From contig NZ_CP039695.1 of assembly GCF_005145025.1 (NCBI RefSeq), forward strand, positions 1,359,501 through 1,423,500: DNA of 64,000 nucleotides. The letters run 5' to 3'. The notes under the pieces are model-generated. The model was not told the origin of the DNA. It saw only the letters and a list, made by a program, of their open reading frames with translations, and did not search any database. Made by a program: the position numbers and the translations under genes. The DNA is from Novosphingobium sp. EMRT-2. Lineage in GTDB: Bacteria; Pseudomonadota; Alphaproteobacteria; Sphingomonadales; Sphingomonadaceae. Positions 7,022 to 15,344 of this stretch are shown here, in pieces; within the stretch, counting starts at the first letter, position 1; each line of letters opens with the position of its first letter.

Positions 7022-9663
7022 TGGCTGCGCCGGTTGCCCTGGTCGAACTGCATCCCCGCAATCCTGCGGACGGCGCGGTGCAAGTTGTGCGCCTTGCCGG
7101 CGGTGGCATGGATTACCCGTACGCCTATGGCGGGTTTGTCGATTGGCGCGCCGGCAACGTCCAGCTGCCGACGTTCGTTACCAGCATCAAATTCGAAGGC
7201 GGCGACTTCGGGGCCGGCGGCGAAACGCAGGGCGCCGAAGTCCAGTGGGCGGCCACGACCAAGATTGACCTGACGGCGCTGGCCAACCTGTTCTGGATCG
7301 ACGCGGACGCCGTCATGCGGATCGGGCCGGAGAATGATCAGGGCGCGCTGCCGCCGGTTGCACTGGCCGGCAAGGCGCTCGGCGCCACGGTAGAGGGCGG
7401 CGTCATCAAGATCACAATGTCCGATCCGGCCGCCGATCTCAAAAAGCCGCTGCTGACCGCACGCTATGGCGGCACCGGTGATCTGGACGGGCCGCCGGAG
7501 TGGGATGGCAAGATCAAGCCGCGCGTGTGGGGGCGTGTCTGGAACCGCGCGGGCGAGTGCATCGACAAGGCGCACAATATCTATTGCTGGGCCGATCCGC
7601 TTCACCCGATCCAGGCATTCGATGCGGTACGCGACAAGGGCGCGCCAGCCGCCGACCTGACGATCGTGAACTGGCAGGGCAGCGCCGCCGCGACGCTCGC
7701 CACGTTGCGTTCGGCTGCGGTTCCGCCGGGCGGTGGCGTGGTGTGCCCGTCGCTTGCCTGCGTCCGCTGGTGGACACAGCCGTCCGGCGACCTGACCGCC
7801 GACCTGCGCGGCGAGATCGGCGCTGGCTACGTCGAAACCACGGCCGACATCGTGGCGCGGATCGTCGCGGCCGGACCGGGCACCGCGTTCGCGGCCGGAA
7901 CGATCGCGGCGGCGCGCGCGGCCCGGCCGGCGCCGGTCGGCTGGGTTGCGGCCGATGACAGCACGACGGTAGCCAGCATGGTCGAAGAGCTGCTCGGCAA
8001 TTCGTCGCTCTTGTGGCTGCTCAACGATGCCGGCGAGATCGTGTTGCGCGAATGGGCGTGGGGCGCGCCGGTCGCGGCGGGGATCAGCCAGTCGGTGAAG
8101 CGCACCTCGGTGTTTCGGCCGGTCGCTACCCGCAAGCTCGGCTACTGCCGGAACGAAAAGGTCATGGCGCGCGGCGACCTGGCCGCGATCGTCCTGACCG
8201 ACGGCGTGACCTATGGCGACGGCACGCCGATCGATGCGCTGAAGCCGGCACAGCCCGGCGCCGACGTGACCGGCGAGCATACTTCGGCCGACACGGGCGC
8301 GGTCAACGGCGTGCCGGCCGCGACGATCACGACGAAGCTGTCGACGCTGGAAACCGACACGGCGGCGGCGATCAGCAATATCGCCGCGCTGGAAGCGCAG
8401 GCATCGGACCTTCAGGCGCAGGCCGTGGAGCTGGGCGACGCCATCGCCGAGGTCGGCGGCCAGGTCGTGACGCTTCAGACCACGACGGCGTCGCAAGGAT
8501 CGCTGATCGCGAGCAACGCGACCGCGATCAGCAACGTCGCCGGCAACCTTGCCACGCTGACCACGACGGTTTCCGCGCTTGGCACGACCGTATCGACGCA
8601 GGCGAGCGCGATCAGCAGCCTGGAAACGCAAGCGGCATCGCTCAACACGACCGTGACCGCGCACACCGCGTCGATCGCCGCCAACGCCAGCGCGATCGCC
8701 ACGACCAACGCCAACGTCGCCGCTCTGACCACGACGGTTTCGGCCGGCGGCGGCAACCTGCTGACCAATTCGGATTTCGCGGCCGGGAGTTCGGCCGGGT
8801 GGACGATGTGGTACGATCCGGGTTCGGGAGCGGCGGTCGATAACGTCGGCGTGAACCTGCCGGATGCCAACTGGCACCCGATCGCCGAAAACTGTCTGAC
8901 GTTGCACCAGACCAACCGCGTTGGCGCTGATACCAACATCAACTGGACGTCGGATGCCATCGCGTGTCAGCCCGGCGACGTAGTCCAGGGCTATGCATGG
9001 GTGGCCGCGCACCGCGCGCAAGTTGCTGTCCAGGTCGGCTTTCTTGATGACGCTGGCAGCTGGACGGGATCGGGGTGGTCAGGCTTGCAAACCGTCGGAA
9101 CTGGCGGGCGCAGCCAGTCGGACTATACCCAAGTCGGCGTGCCTGCGATTGCCGCGCCGGCCGGCACAACCCGAGCGGTGCTGGTCGTCCTGAAGTGGGA
9201 TACGGCAGCCGGCTATACGGATAGCTGGATGTGGGCGCTGCGCCCCTATCTCGGCTACGCACGAGCCGGGCAAACCACGTTCAACACCTACTCCCGCGCC
9301 AATGCGCGGGCGGTGATCCAGACGCAGGCTACGGCACTATCGACCGCGTCGGCGCAGATCGCGTCGCTGACGTCCACAGTGTCGGCGCAAGGCGCATCGA
9401 TCTCGACGCAGGCGACTGCGATCAGCACGCTCAACAGCAACGTGGCCACCGCGTTCGCACGCTGGGCGCTGCAGGTCGATGCCAACGGCTACACGGTGGG
9501 CATCGAGATCAACAACAACGGTTCGACCGGGGCGATCAAGTTCCGCTCTGACCTGTTCGAGATCTCCAGCCCGGCCGGCGGCGCCAAGGTGACCTTCATT
9601 GCGGGCGTCCTGCGGTTCATCGACAGCGGCGGCGTGGCCCGCGTCGAAATGGGGATCGCCTGA
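7021..9663 (+). CDS. Phage tail tip/central fibre protein
   Basis: 880 aa, starting on the last base of the tape measure stop (TGATG). The first 400 or so residues are globular and beta-rich, as expected for a distal-tail/hub protein placed right after the tape measure. Residues about 440-580 and 760-820 consist of repeated I-S-x-L-x-x-x-x-x-x-L-x-T-T-V-S heptad-like units, a fibrous coiled coil. Between them is a carbohydrate-binding-like beta module starting at G-G-G-N-L-L-T-N-S-D-F. The end (W-A-L-Q-V-D-A-N-G-Y-x-x-G-I-E-I-N-N, then F-R-S-D-L-F-E-I) matches the DUF1983 tail-fibre domain found at the end of host-specificity protein J. It probably forms the host-contacting tip. Confidence 0.8.
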   Translation: MAAPVALVELHPRNPADGAVQVVRLAGGGMDYPYAYGGFVDWRAGNVQLPTFVTSIKFEGGDFGAGGETQGAEVQWAATTKIDLTALANLFWIDADAVMRIGPENDQGALPPVALAGKALGATVEGGVIKITMSDPAADLKKPLLTARYGGTGDLDGPPEWDGKIKPRVWGRVWNRAGECIDKAHNIYCWADPLHPIQAFDAVRDKGAPAADLTIVNWQGSAAATLATLRSAAVPPGGGVVCPSLACVRWWTQPSGDLTADLRGEIGAGYVETTADIVARIVAAGPGTAFAAGTIAAARAARPAPVGWVAADDSTTVASMVEELLGNSSLLWLLNDAGEIVLREWAWGAPVAAGISQSVKRTSVFRPVATRKLGYCRNEKVMARGDLAAIVLTDGVTYGDGTPIDALKPAQPGADVTGEHTSADTGAVNGVPAATITTKLSTLETDTAAAISNIAALEAQASDLQAQAVELGDAIAEVGGQVVTLQTTTASQGSLIASNATAISNVAGNLATLTTTVSALGTTVSTQASAISSLETQAASLNTTVTAHTASIAANASAIATTNANVAALTTTVSAGGGNLLTNSDFAAGSSAGWTMWYDPGSGAAVDNVGVNLPDANWHPIAENCLTLHQTNRVGADTNINWTSDAIACQPGDVVQGYAWVAAHRAQVAVQVGFLDDAGSWTGSGWSGLQTVGTGGRSQSDYTQVGVPAIAAPAGTTRAVLVVLKWDTAAGYTDSWMWALRPYLGYARAGQTTFNTYSRANARAVIQTQATALSTASAQIASLTSTVSAQGASISTQATAISTLNSNVATAFARWALQVDANGYTVGIEINNNGSTGAIKFRSDLFEISSPAGGAKVTFIAGVLRFIDSGGVARVEMGIA

Positions 9664-9968
9664 TGCCCGAGCCCTATGTCCGCATCCGCCGCGCCGATGG
9701 CTCGATCAAGATGACCGAGCAGTCGTTTCTGGCGCGCAAGCTGGGCAAGTTCACGCTGGCATCGACCGATGGCAGCGGATCGATGAACGTGCCCGACCTT
9801 GGCCAGGGCAAGCCGTGGGTCATCGTGATCCCGACCGATGGCGGGTATGGCGCCAGCTCCAAGTTCCCACATTCGGTGTCCGTTTCGGGCACCACGATCT
9901 CGTGGGCGCCGGGTGGCTATTCCACCTCGGTGCGCTGCGGCTCGATCGTGCTCTACGGGACGTACTGA
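9663..9968 (+). CDS. Phage tail-end protein of unknown function
   Basis: 101 aa, starting on the last base of the preceding stop (TGATG). The sequence looks like a small beta sandwich, with K-P-W-V-I-V-I-P and H-S-V-S-V-S-G-T-T-I-S-W strands and a closing S-I-V-L-Y-G-T-Y. No family is recognised. Translational coupling to the tip gene suggests a structural or assembly role at the tail end. Confidence 0.6.
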   Translation: MPEPYVRIRRADGSIKMTEQSFLARKLGKFTLASTDGSGSMNVPDLGQGKPWVIVIPTDGGYGASSKFPHSVSVSGTTISWAPGGYSTSVRCGSIVLYGTY

Positions 9969-9970
9969 CC

Positions 9971-10630
9971 GTGGGTGCGTTCGCTCGCTTCAACAACAGC
10001 GTCGATGGCTCCCGCCAGATCGACGAGACGTACAAGAACCTCGCGCTGCGGGCCAAGGGCACCTTCACCGCGAGCGATGGCGTCGTGCCGGTTGCGATTA
10101 CCGTGGCAGGCGTCAATCCGGTGGTCGCGGTGCGTTCCACCGGCACCAATTCGCCCGTGATGCTGCATTCGGCCACGGATAACGGCGGCGGATCGTGGAC
10201 CTATCGGTTCCTGTCCAAGGCCGGCGACGTCGTGACCTATTACGTGTTCGACGAACCGGGTGGCGCACCGGCCAAGTATCTGGTGATCCGCAACGCGGCC
10301 AACGAAATCTGCTTCAATGCCAACGAGGAATACCTGATCCCGGTTTCCTATCAGGTCTATGGCTGGTCCAACGGCGGCCCGAACAGCCACGTCAACCTGC
10401 CCACCGGCCGGACCTATGCGGCGGTTCAGTGCAGCGGTGATCGCGGGTTCAGCAGCGCCTTCCTCGGCACGGGCATCTGGGCGGTCGCCGTGTTCGGCGT
10501 TGGCGCATACTTCGACGCCACCGGCGTGATCCTTGAGGGCAAGGGCATGTATTCGACCAGCGCGGCAACGCCGCTGGGCAACAGCCCCGCCTATGGCCGC
10601 TTCCTGCTCGTCGATGTCACCGGGTTCTGA
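9971..10630 (+). CDS. Phage tail-end protein of unknown function
   Basis: 219 aa from a GTG two bases after the previous stop. The frame stays open further upstream, but that part overlaps two other genes. The protein is beta-rich, with aromatic-rich strands (W-T-Y-R-F, V-V-T-Y-Y-V-F, Y-G-W-S-N-G-G) and no signal peptide. Such proteins in this position are often tail accessory or receptor-binding parts, but I recognise no family. Confidence 0.65.
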   Translation: MGAFARFNNSVDGSRQIDETYKNLALRAKGTFTASDGVVPVAITVAGVNPVVAVRSTGTNSPVMLHSATDNGGGSWTYRFLSKAGDVVTYYVFDEPGGAPAKYLVIRNAANEICFNANEEYLIPVSYQVYGWSNGGPNSHVNLPTGRTYAAVQCSGDRGFSSAFLGTGIWAVAVFGVGAYFDATGVILEGKGMYSTSAATPLGNSPAYGRFLLVDVTGF

Positions 10631-10643
10631 AGGAGGAACGACT

Positions 10644-10877
10644 ATGCCTACCGCGATTGAAAACCTCGCCGCCATCGTCAACACGGACGAGTTCGACCAG
10701 ATCGCGACGGCCATGGCCGCGCAGCGAGCCAGCTGGATCGACAACGAGTTGGTGTTCACGCACGTCAAGGCGCTGGCCGAGATCATGCCGCGCCTGAAGG
10801 GCATCGTCGCCGGCATGAACCCGGCGCCGGCACCTGCCGCTGAAGAAGAGGCCGGCGGCGAGGCGGCGGCCAACTGA
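10644..10877 (+). CDS. Small acidic phage protein
   Basis: 77 aa with a strong ribosome-binding site (AGGAGG at 10631-10636). The N-terminal half is helical with an I-A-x-A-M-A-A-Q-R-A-S-W-I-D motif; the C-terminus is a Pro/Ala/Glu-rich tail. No function is assigned. Confidence 0.6.
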   Translation: MPTAIENLAAIVNTDEFDQIATAMAAQRASWIDNELVFTHVKALAEIMPRLKGIVAGMNPAPAPAAEEEAGGEAAAN

Positions 10878-10878
10878 T

Positions 10879-11247
10879 ATGACGGCGGTCGATCCCCTCT
10901 ATGCGCAATGGCTGATGGCCGATGCCAAGTGGCAGGTCACGACCGATGCCGCGCTCGATGCGCGCTGGGGATCGACCGCGCAGACGACCGAGCGCGTCAC
11001 CACGCTGGCGACCAAGGGTGATGCGATCGTCGAGGGCGCCCGTCAGATCGCGTTCCTCGGCGGCGGCGGTCCGCTCGCGATCGAGGAGCATGAGTTGGCC
11101 GGCGCGTGGCGCCAGTATCTCGGGCAGGTTGTGACGCTGACGATCGACCGCCTTGGTTACGAGGCCGGCCTGGACGTGTTCGTCATCGGCGCGGCCGACA
11201 ACATGGCAACCGGCACGTCCACTCTTACCGTAATCCGGAGGCTCTGA
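10879..11247 (+). CDS. Phage protein of unknown function
   Basis: 122 aa. The N-terminus is helical (Y-A-Q-W-L-M-A-D-A-K-W). The rest contains a D-A-I-V-E-G-A-R-Q-I-A-F-L-G-G-G-G-P motif, typical of phage proteins with alternating strands and loops, and ends in beta strands. It starts just after the previous stop and shares its last base with the next ATG. No family is recognised. Confidence 0.6.
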   Translation: MTAVDPLYAQWLMADAKWQVTTDAALDARWGSTAQTTERVTTLATKGDAIVEGARQIAFLGGGGPLAIEEHELAGAWRQYLGQVVTLTIDRLGYEAGLDVFVIGAADNMATGTSTLTVIRRL

Positions 11248-12017
11248 TGGGCAACGTGCTTCTGCTGTCCCCTACGCCGATCGCCGCGATTGCCGCGTCG
11301 CGCGGCAGCGGCGTGGCCAACCTGCTGACGCGCCCGCCCAAGGAAGTGTGGGCCGATGTCGCGGCGGGATCGGTCGCCAATATCGATGTCGATTTCGGGG
11401 CCGTGGTGCCGGTGGACACGGTCTATCTCGGCTACCTCTATCCGCCCGCTGCCGGCGCGACGTGGACGATCACGGGCGGCGCGGCCGGCTATACCGACGT
11501 GACGCTGTCGCCGGCCGGCGCGCTGCGGGCCGTGGACAGCGCCAGCCGCACCCCGAAGCGCACGCACGCCTTCTGGCACGGCGACGTCTTCAACGTGCGC
11601 TATCTGCGCCTCGCCGTGACGCAGGCGGCCGGATCGCCCGCGCTGACGGCCGGCGTGGTGATGGCCGGCAAGGCATGGCAGCCGCAGTTCAACATGGAGT
11701 TCGGCAGCGGCCGGCGCGTGATCGATACGGGCACCGTGGCCAGCCTGCCTGACGGTGGATTTGCCACGATGGAGGGCGCGCGCAAGCGGGCCTGGTCCTG
11801 GACGCTGGGCGACCTCTCGGTGGCCGAGACGGACGCGCTGGAGGAGCTCCAGCTCGACCACGGCGAGACGATCCCGCTGCTGGTCGTGGAAGACCCGGAC
11901 GCGACGGCCGGCCAGCGCAACCGGCTGCACTACGGCCTGTTTACGGGCCTCAAAGCGTATGAGCGCGAAGACCCGACGAAGACCAAGTGGTCATTCGATT
12001 TCGAGGAATGGGCATAG
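11247..12017 (+). CDS. Phage tail-associated beta-sandwich protein
   Basis: 256 aa. The first half resembles a discoidin-like (F5/8 type C) fold: V-D-F-G-A-V-V-P-V-D-T-V-Y-L-G-Y, then a central T-W-T-I-T-G-G-A-A-G-Y and V-R-Y-L-R-L-A-V-T. The second half, with R-A-W-S-W-T-L-G-D-L and P-L-L-V-V-E-D-P, resembles the beta domain of distal-tail proteins. Both hints are weak. The start overlaps the previous stop by one base. A 9-bp hairpin begins at its stop codon, so it probably ends the tail transcription unit. Confidence 0.65.
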   Translation: MGNVLLLSPTPIAAIAASRGSGVANLLTRPPKEVWADVAAGSVANIDVDFGAVVPVDTVYLGYLYPPAAGATWTITGGAAGYTDVTLSPAGALRAVDSASRTPKRTHAFWHGDVFNVRYLRLAVTQAAGSPALTAGVVMAGKAWQPQFNMEFGSGRRVIDTGTVASLPDGGFATMEGARKRAWSWTLGDLSVAETDALEELQLDHGETIPLLVVEDPDATAGQRNRLHYGLFTGLKAYEREDPTKTKWSFDFEEWA

Positions 12018-12041
12018 GCGATGCAGCCCGGTTGCATCGCC
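12017..12041 (+). terminator. Hairpin at the end of the tail operon
   Basis: A perfect 9-bp stem (GGCGATGCA / TGCATCGCC) with a 7-base loop starts on the last base of the stop codon. There is no T-run, so it may be a weak or factor-dependent terminator, or an mRNA 3' end protector. Confidence 0.5.
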
Positions 12042-12179
12042 ATTGCACCCGAGCCGGAAACCACGCTAGAGATGGCGCTGTCGCTGCCGACCTGCGCCGA
12101 CCGTCAGTGGGCGGACATCAATCCGGTCAGGGCCGCGCCGGATAGTTCCGGGGATCATTCCCAAATCCCGGAACCGCTG

Positions 12180-12791
12180 ATGTCATCCAAGATCAAGAAG
12201 GGCACGCTGGCCGCGATCGTCGGCGTGTTTGCCGCAACCACACTCTATACGATCACGCCGCAGGACGAGAGCGGGCGCACCGTGCAGGTCACGGTGGCGC
12301 CCGATGGCGAGCCGACCATCACGCATGTGAGCGGCCCGCAGTATCGGCGCGCCTATCTCGACATCGGCGGGGTCGCCACCGCGTGCGACGGGATCGCCCA
12401 GCGCATCAAGCTCGGACAGGTTTACACCGAGGCACAATGCACCGCGATGCTGGACAAGGCGCTGATCGAACACGCCCAGGGCGTGATGGATTGCTCGCCG
12501 GCCCTTCGCCAGCCAGGCCGCGACTGGCAGCGCGTGGCGGCGGTAAACCACGCCTATCAGTTCGGCGTTGCGGGATGGTGTACCTCAACCGCCCGCCGCC
12601 TGATCGAGCAGGGCAAGATCGCCGAAGGCTGCAACGACCTGGCTCGGTGGAACAAGGTGCGGCAGGGCGGCGTGCTGCAGTTCAGCAATGGCGTGCAGCG
12701 CCGATCGATGCGCCGCCTGGAATACTGCCGCACCGGCCTGCCCGGCTATCCGGTCGAGACGCTTCAGGCCCGCCTGAAGCCGTGGAAGTGA
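12180..12791 (+). CDS. GH24-type phage lysozyme-like protein lacking the catalytic Glu
   Basis: 203 aa. The core Y-R-R-A-Y-L-D-I-G-G-V-A-T-A-C-D-G-I (residues 55-72), the W-x-x-x-A-A-V-N-H-A-Y-Q-F-G-V segment and the G-C-N-D-L-A-R-W motif match the glycoside hydrolase 24 family (T4/P21-type endolysins). The Asp (D61) and Thr (T67) of the Glu-Asp-Thr triad are present with correct spacing. The position expected for Glu, nine residues before the Asp, is G52. Residues about 8-25 form a weakly hydrophobic Ala/Gly/Thr-rich helix after lysines, resembling a signal-anchor-release segment. Start at 12180 is preferred because the long leader from 12021 overlaps the hairpin and has no protein-like character. 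It may be an inactive or altered endolysin. Confidence 0.7.
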   Translation: MSSKIKKGTLAAIVGVFAATTLYTITPQDESGRTVQVTVAPDGEPTITHVSGPQYRRAYLDIGGVATACDGIAQRIKLGQVYTEAQCTAMLDKALIEHAQGVMDCSPALRQPGRDWQRVAAVNHAYQFGVAGWCTSTARRLIEQGKIAEGCNDLARWNKVRQGGVLQFSNGVQRRSMRRLEYCRTGLPGYPVETLQARLKPWK

Positions 12792-12803
12792 AGGAACACC
12801 GCA

Positions 12804-13172
12804 ATGGCTGACAAACTGGTCAACATGGACACGCGCCCCGCGACGGCCAACGGCACGCAGGGTCGGCTGCGGGATTTGGGTGATGGCACGTTCGCCGAAG
12901 TCGTCTCGCTCCCGGTGTCCAACGCCGTGTTTTGGCCGGCGAACACGGCGTTCGATGCGCGCAGCTATAGCGAGATCAAATTTCAGTTCTCTGCGGGGTC
13001 AGTCGCCGTCACCAGTTCGCTGGACGATGCGGCATTGGCGTATGACGCGCAGCCGGTGCTGGACAAAAATTACTCGCCTCAGGCGGTCGCATCCATCCCG
13101 GCCATCTATTCGGTGCCGGGGCGGCAATGGCTGAAATTTTCCGCCCCCGTCTATGTGATCGGAGGCAACTGA
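12804..13172 (+). CDS. Phage protein of unknown function
   Basis: 122 aa, 12 bases after the lysozyme-like gene. The protein looks beta-rich, with F-A-E-V-V-S-L-P-V, E-I-K-F-Q-F-S-A-G-S-V-A-V-T-S and W-L-K-F-S-A-P-V-Y-V-I strands, and no signal peptide or membrane helix. It lies two bases before the SGNH hydrolase gene and may be a partner of it. No family is recognised. Confidence 0.55.
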   Translation: MADKLVNMDTRPATANGTQGRLRDLGDGTFAEVVSLPVSNAVFWPANTAFDARSYSEIKFQFSAGSVAVTSSLDDAALAYDAQPVLDKNYSPQAVASIPAIYSVPGRQWLKFSAPVYVIGGN

Positions 13173-13173
13173 C

Positions 13174-14541
13174 GTGGCGGTCGATATGGCAGCGCGCGGC
13201 ATGGCCTCACCCGGCGCAAAACGGGACTGGGCGGCGGGCGTTGGCATCGGTTTCGCTGCAAACTGGCTGGCATCGGTCAAGCGCAAGCTGGCGCTGCTAC
13301 AGAGTGCAACGATCCTTGTGTGGGGCGACAGCACCACGCGCAACAGCGTGCCCGCTGACGGCACGCCGCGCCGCTATCCCGCGCAATGGGCGGACAGCCT
13401 GATCGCGTCCGGCCGGCTGCCGGCGACGCATGGCGTGCGCATCTTCGTCTATGATAGCTTGTCGTCACAGAAATACGTGCTGGCCGAAACCCTGCGCGAT
13501 CCCGGCAACGGGCTGTGGCTCGACATCTACCAGGCCAGCGTTTCCGGCTCGATCCCGCGCTATTTCATGCACGCCTACTTCCTTCGTGCGCTGGCGGCGG
13601 TGCCAGCGGATGCCCTGTTTATCGGGCATGGCATCAACATGGCGAGTTTCACCAATATCGCCGGCGAGATGCTGGCCGCGATCGAGCAGTTCCGCACGGT
13701 CAACCCGATGGCACCGATCCTGTGGACCACGCAGCATCCGCTCCAGGCCAACACCAATGGGGAGACGAGCTGGCGTCCGGCGCTGCTCCGCAATGCGGCC
13801 GCGTGGGGCATCGCGGTGGACGATACGGTCTATCAGGCCTATCTCGACGCCGGGAAGCCGAACAGCCTCTACAACGGCGACGGCATCCATGAGAGCACCG
13901 GCACCGGCTGCGCGCTCTATGTCGATATGCTCAACAAGTGGTGGGATGCCAGTTCGCCGGGTGTCGGGATTGCTCGCCCGCCCTCGCTGCTGCTGCCGGC
14001 GGATCAGCAACTGATCGTCAACGGCGATTTCCAGACGTGGACCAACACGGGGGCTGCGCCGGACGGATGGACTGTGGGCGGCGCGGGCACCGTCGCGATC
14101 AGCAAGGACACGACGTACTACGCCAACCCGCGCAAGCCGTTTAGCTGCAAAATGATCGGCAGCGGTGCGGCTGAAAGCTACATCGAACAGCAGGTGCCTG
14201 CCGCCCTGCGCAACTACCTGTTGGGCCGCTGGGTGACCGGGGCCGCGCGCGTTTGGCGTGACAAGGGTGGGAGCAGTAATTTTCTCGGTCGCCTTTGCCT
14301 TGTCGTTACCGCCGCGTCGATTGGCGGGACCAAAAACGTCAAGATTGCCGATGCGAACATCACACAAACGGACGGCTTTGGCTGGACCGTTCTGGAACCC
14401 TACCAGATCCCCGACGACGCCACGATCGTGCGCCTGCGCATGTTCGCGGATAGCAGCACCGCGCCGGACGGGACCAAGGCGTGTTACGTCGATCAGGTCA
14501 GCCTTGTGCCCGGCGTGATGCCGAGGCCGTACAGCCTGTAA
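13174..14541 (+). CDS. SGNH/GDSL-type hydrolase with C-terminal beta module, tail-associated
   Basis: 455 aa from a GTG. Residues about 46-240 show the SGNH esterase blocks: I-L-V-W-G-D-S-T-T-R-N with nucleophile S53, F-I-G-H-G-I-N in the place of block III, and N-G-D-G-I-H-E-S with D236 and H239. Residues about 280-455 form a carbohydrate-binding-like sandwich (L-I-V-N-G-D-F-x-x-W-T-N and a closing A-C-Y-V-D-Q-V-S-L-V). Phages use such enzymes to deacetylate capsule or O-antigen sugars at the tail. There is no signal peptide, which fits a virion-borne enzyme. Substrate is unknown, and a host-modifying passenger gene is also possible. Confidence 0.75.
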   Translation: MAVDMAARGMASPGAKRDWAAGVGIGFAANWLASVKRKLALLQSATILVWGDSTTRNSVPADGTPRRYPAQWADSLIASGRLPATHGVRIFVYDSLSSQKYVLAETLRDPGNGLWLDIYQASVSGSIPRYFMHAYFLRALAAVPADALFIGHGINMASFTNIAGEMLAAIEQFRTVNPMAPILWTTQHPLQANTNGETSWRPALLRNAAAWGIAVDDTVYQAYLDAGKPNSLYNGDGIHESTGTGCALYVDMLNKWWDASSPGVGIARPPSLLLPADQQLIVNGDFQTWTNTGAAPDGWTVGGAGTVAISKDTTYYANPRKPFSCKMIGSGAAESYIEQQVPAALRNYLLGRWVTGAARVWRDKGGSSNFLGRLCLVVTAASIGGTKNVKIADANITQTDGFGWTVLEPYQIPDDATIVRLRMFADSSTAPDGTKACYVDQVSLVPGVMPRPYSL

Positions 14542-14553
14542 AGGAGAGCAATC

Positions 14554-14778
14554 ATGGAGATTGGAGCGATGCGAGGCGTCTACATCGGCGTGCATGAGCA
14601 TCTGCGCGGTGAGGCGGCGACGCTGGAGCAGCGCGAGGACGGGCTTTATGCCTGCTTCGACGACGTGCGGACGGGAATGAACATCGACATGCACGGGCCG
14701 TTCGCGGCCGATCAGTTCGATGTCTCACCGGATGCCGTCGAGACGGCCGAGCGGGAAAACCCTTCTTTCACCGCATGA
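14554..14778 (+). CDS. Small phage protein of unknown function
   Basis: 74 aa with a good ribosome-binding site (AAGGAGAG). The compact sequence mixes short strands (G-V-Y-I-G-V-H, L-Y-A-C-F-D-D-V) with an F-A-A-D-Q-F-D-V-S motif. No function is assigned. Confidence 0.55.
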   Translation: MEIGAMRGVYIGVHEHLRGEAATLEQREDGLYACFDDVRTGMNIDMHGPFAADQFDVSPDAVETAERENPSFTA

Positions 14779-14880
14779 CGCATGGAAAGTTGCGCTTCCA
14801 ACTCCCTTGCCGAATCGTTCCTTGTATGTTCCAAGCCGGCTATGCGACGGAAGGGCGAGCAGAAATTGGAGCGGAAATGG

Positions 14881-15147
14881 ATGCCGTGGGGGCCGGGGCA
14901 TCCCGTTCATCGCCCCATCCGCACCGGGGACAAATGGCTATACGCATGGGCCATGCAGGCATGTACCCCGTACCCGCTGATCGAGCGCAAGACCGGCATC
15001 ACGGTGCAGCGCCTGCTTGCGCTGGAAGCCGGCGCAGCGCCTACAGGGCCGGAGTGCGAGGCGCTCGCGAAACTATGGCGGTGCCCGTTGGACGATCTGC
15101 TGGCCTCGATGGAGCTGGAAGGGGATATCAGGGGCGACCATGAATGA
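14881..15147 (+). CDS. Small phage protein, possibly HTH-like
   Basis: 88 aa from ATG 14881, which has a GGAG nine bases upstream; in-frame ATGs at 14782 and 14842 give longer versions with poor start signals. The segment T-P-Y-P-L-I-E-R-K-T-G-I-T-V-Q-R-L-L-A-L followed by C-E-A-L-A-K-L-W-R-C-P-L-D-D-L-L-A-S is spaced like helices 2-5 of an XRE-type DNA-binding domain. The match is weak. It overlaps the next gene by 8 bases. Confidence 0.5.
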   Translation: MPWGPGHPVHRPIRTGDKWLYAWAMQACTPYPLIERKTGITVQRLLALEAGAAPTGPECEALAKLWRCPLDDLLASMELEGDIRGDHE

Positions 15148-15325
15148 GGACTGGCATATCATCGTGACGGCCAACGGTCGCCCCCTGGTGGGTGCCGGCG
15201 GGTCGCCGATCCTGTTCCCGGATAAGGATGCTGCCGCGCCCTTTGCGACCAAGCCGACCGACCGGATTGAACCGTGGGCTGGCGGGTTCCGACCGGTGCC
15301 TTCGGCAGCCGATCCGGCTTTTTAG
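15140..15325 (+). CDS. Small protein of unknown function
   Basis: 61 aa, starting with an 8-base overlap with the previous gene, with GGGG just upstream. It begins D-W-H-I-I-V-T-A-N-G-R-P-L and continues Gly/Pro-rich. An intrinsic terminator is embedded in its last codons. No family is recognised. Confidence 0.45.
   Translation: MNEDWHIIVTANGRPLVGAGGSPILFPDKDAAAPFATKPTDRIEPWAGGFRPVPSAADPAF
15307..15323 (+). terminator. Intrinsic terminator inside the last codons
   Basis: AGCCG, loop ATC, CGGCT and a T-run (15320-15323). It ends the rightward prophage transcription unit just before the convergent regulator gene. Confidence 0.6.
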
Positions 15326-15344
15326 TGCCCAGCTTCACCCAATC

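Noticed and set aside
8340..8750. Repeated short DNA units that might look like a CRISPR or tandem repeat array
   Set aside because: They encode heptad repeats of a fibre coiled coil in one intact gene, with no regular spacers.
6949..9021. 690-aa open frame antisense to the tail tip gene
   Set aside because: Runs against the whole phage operon, with no conserved motif and shadow-like composition.
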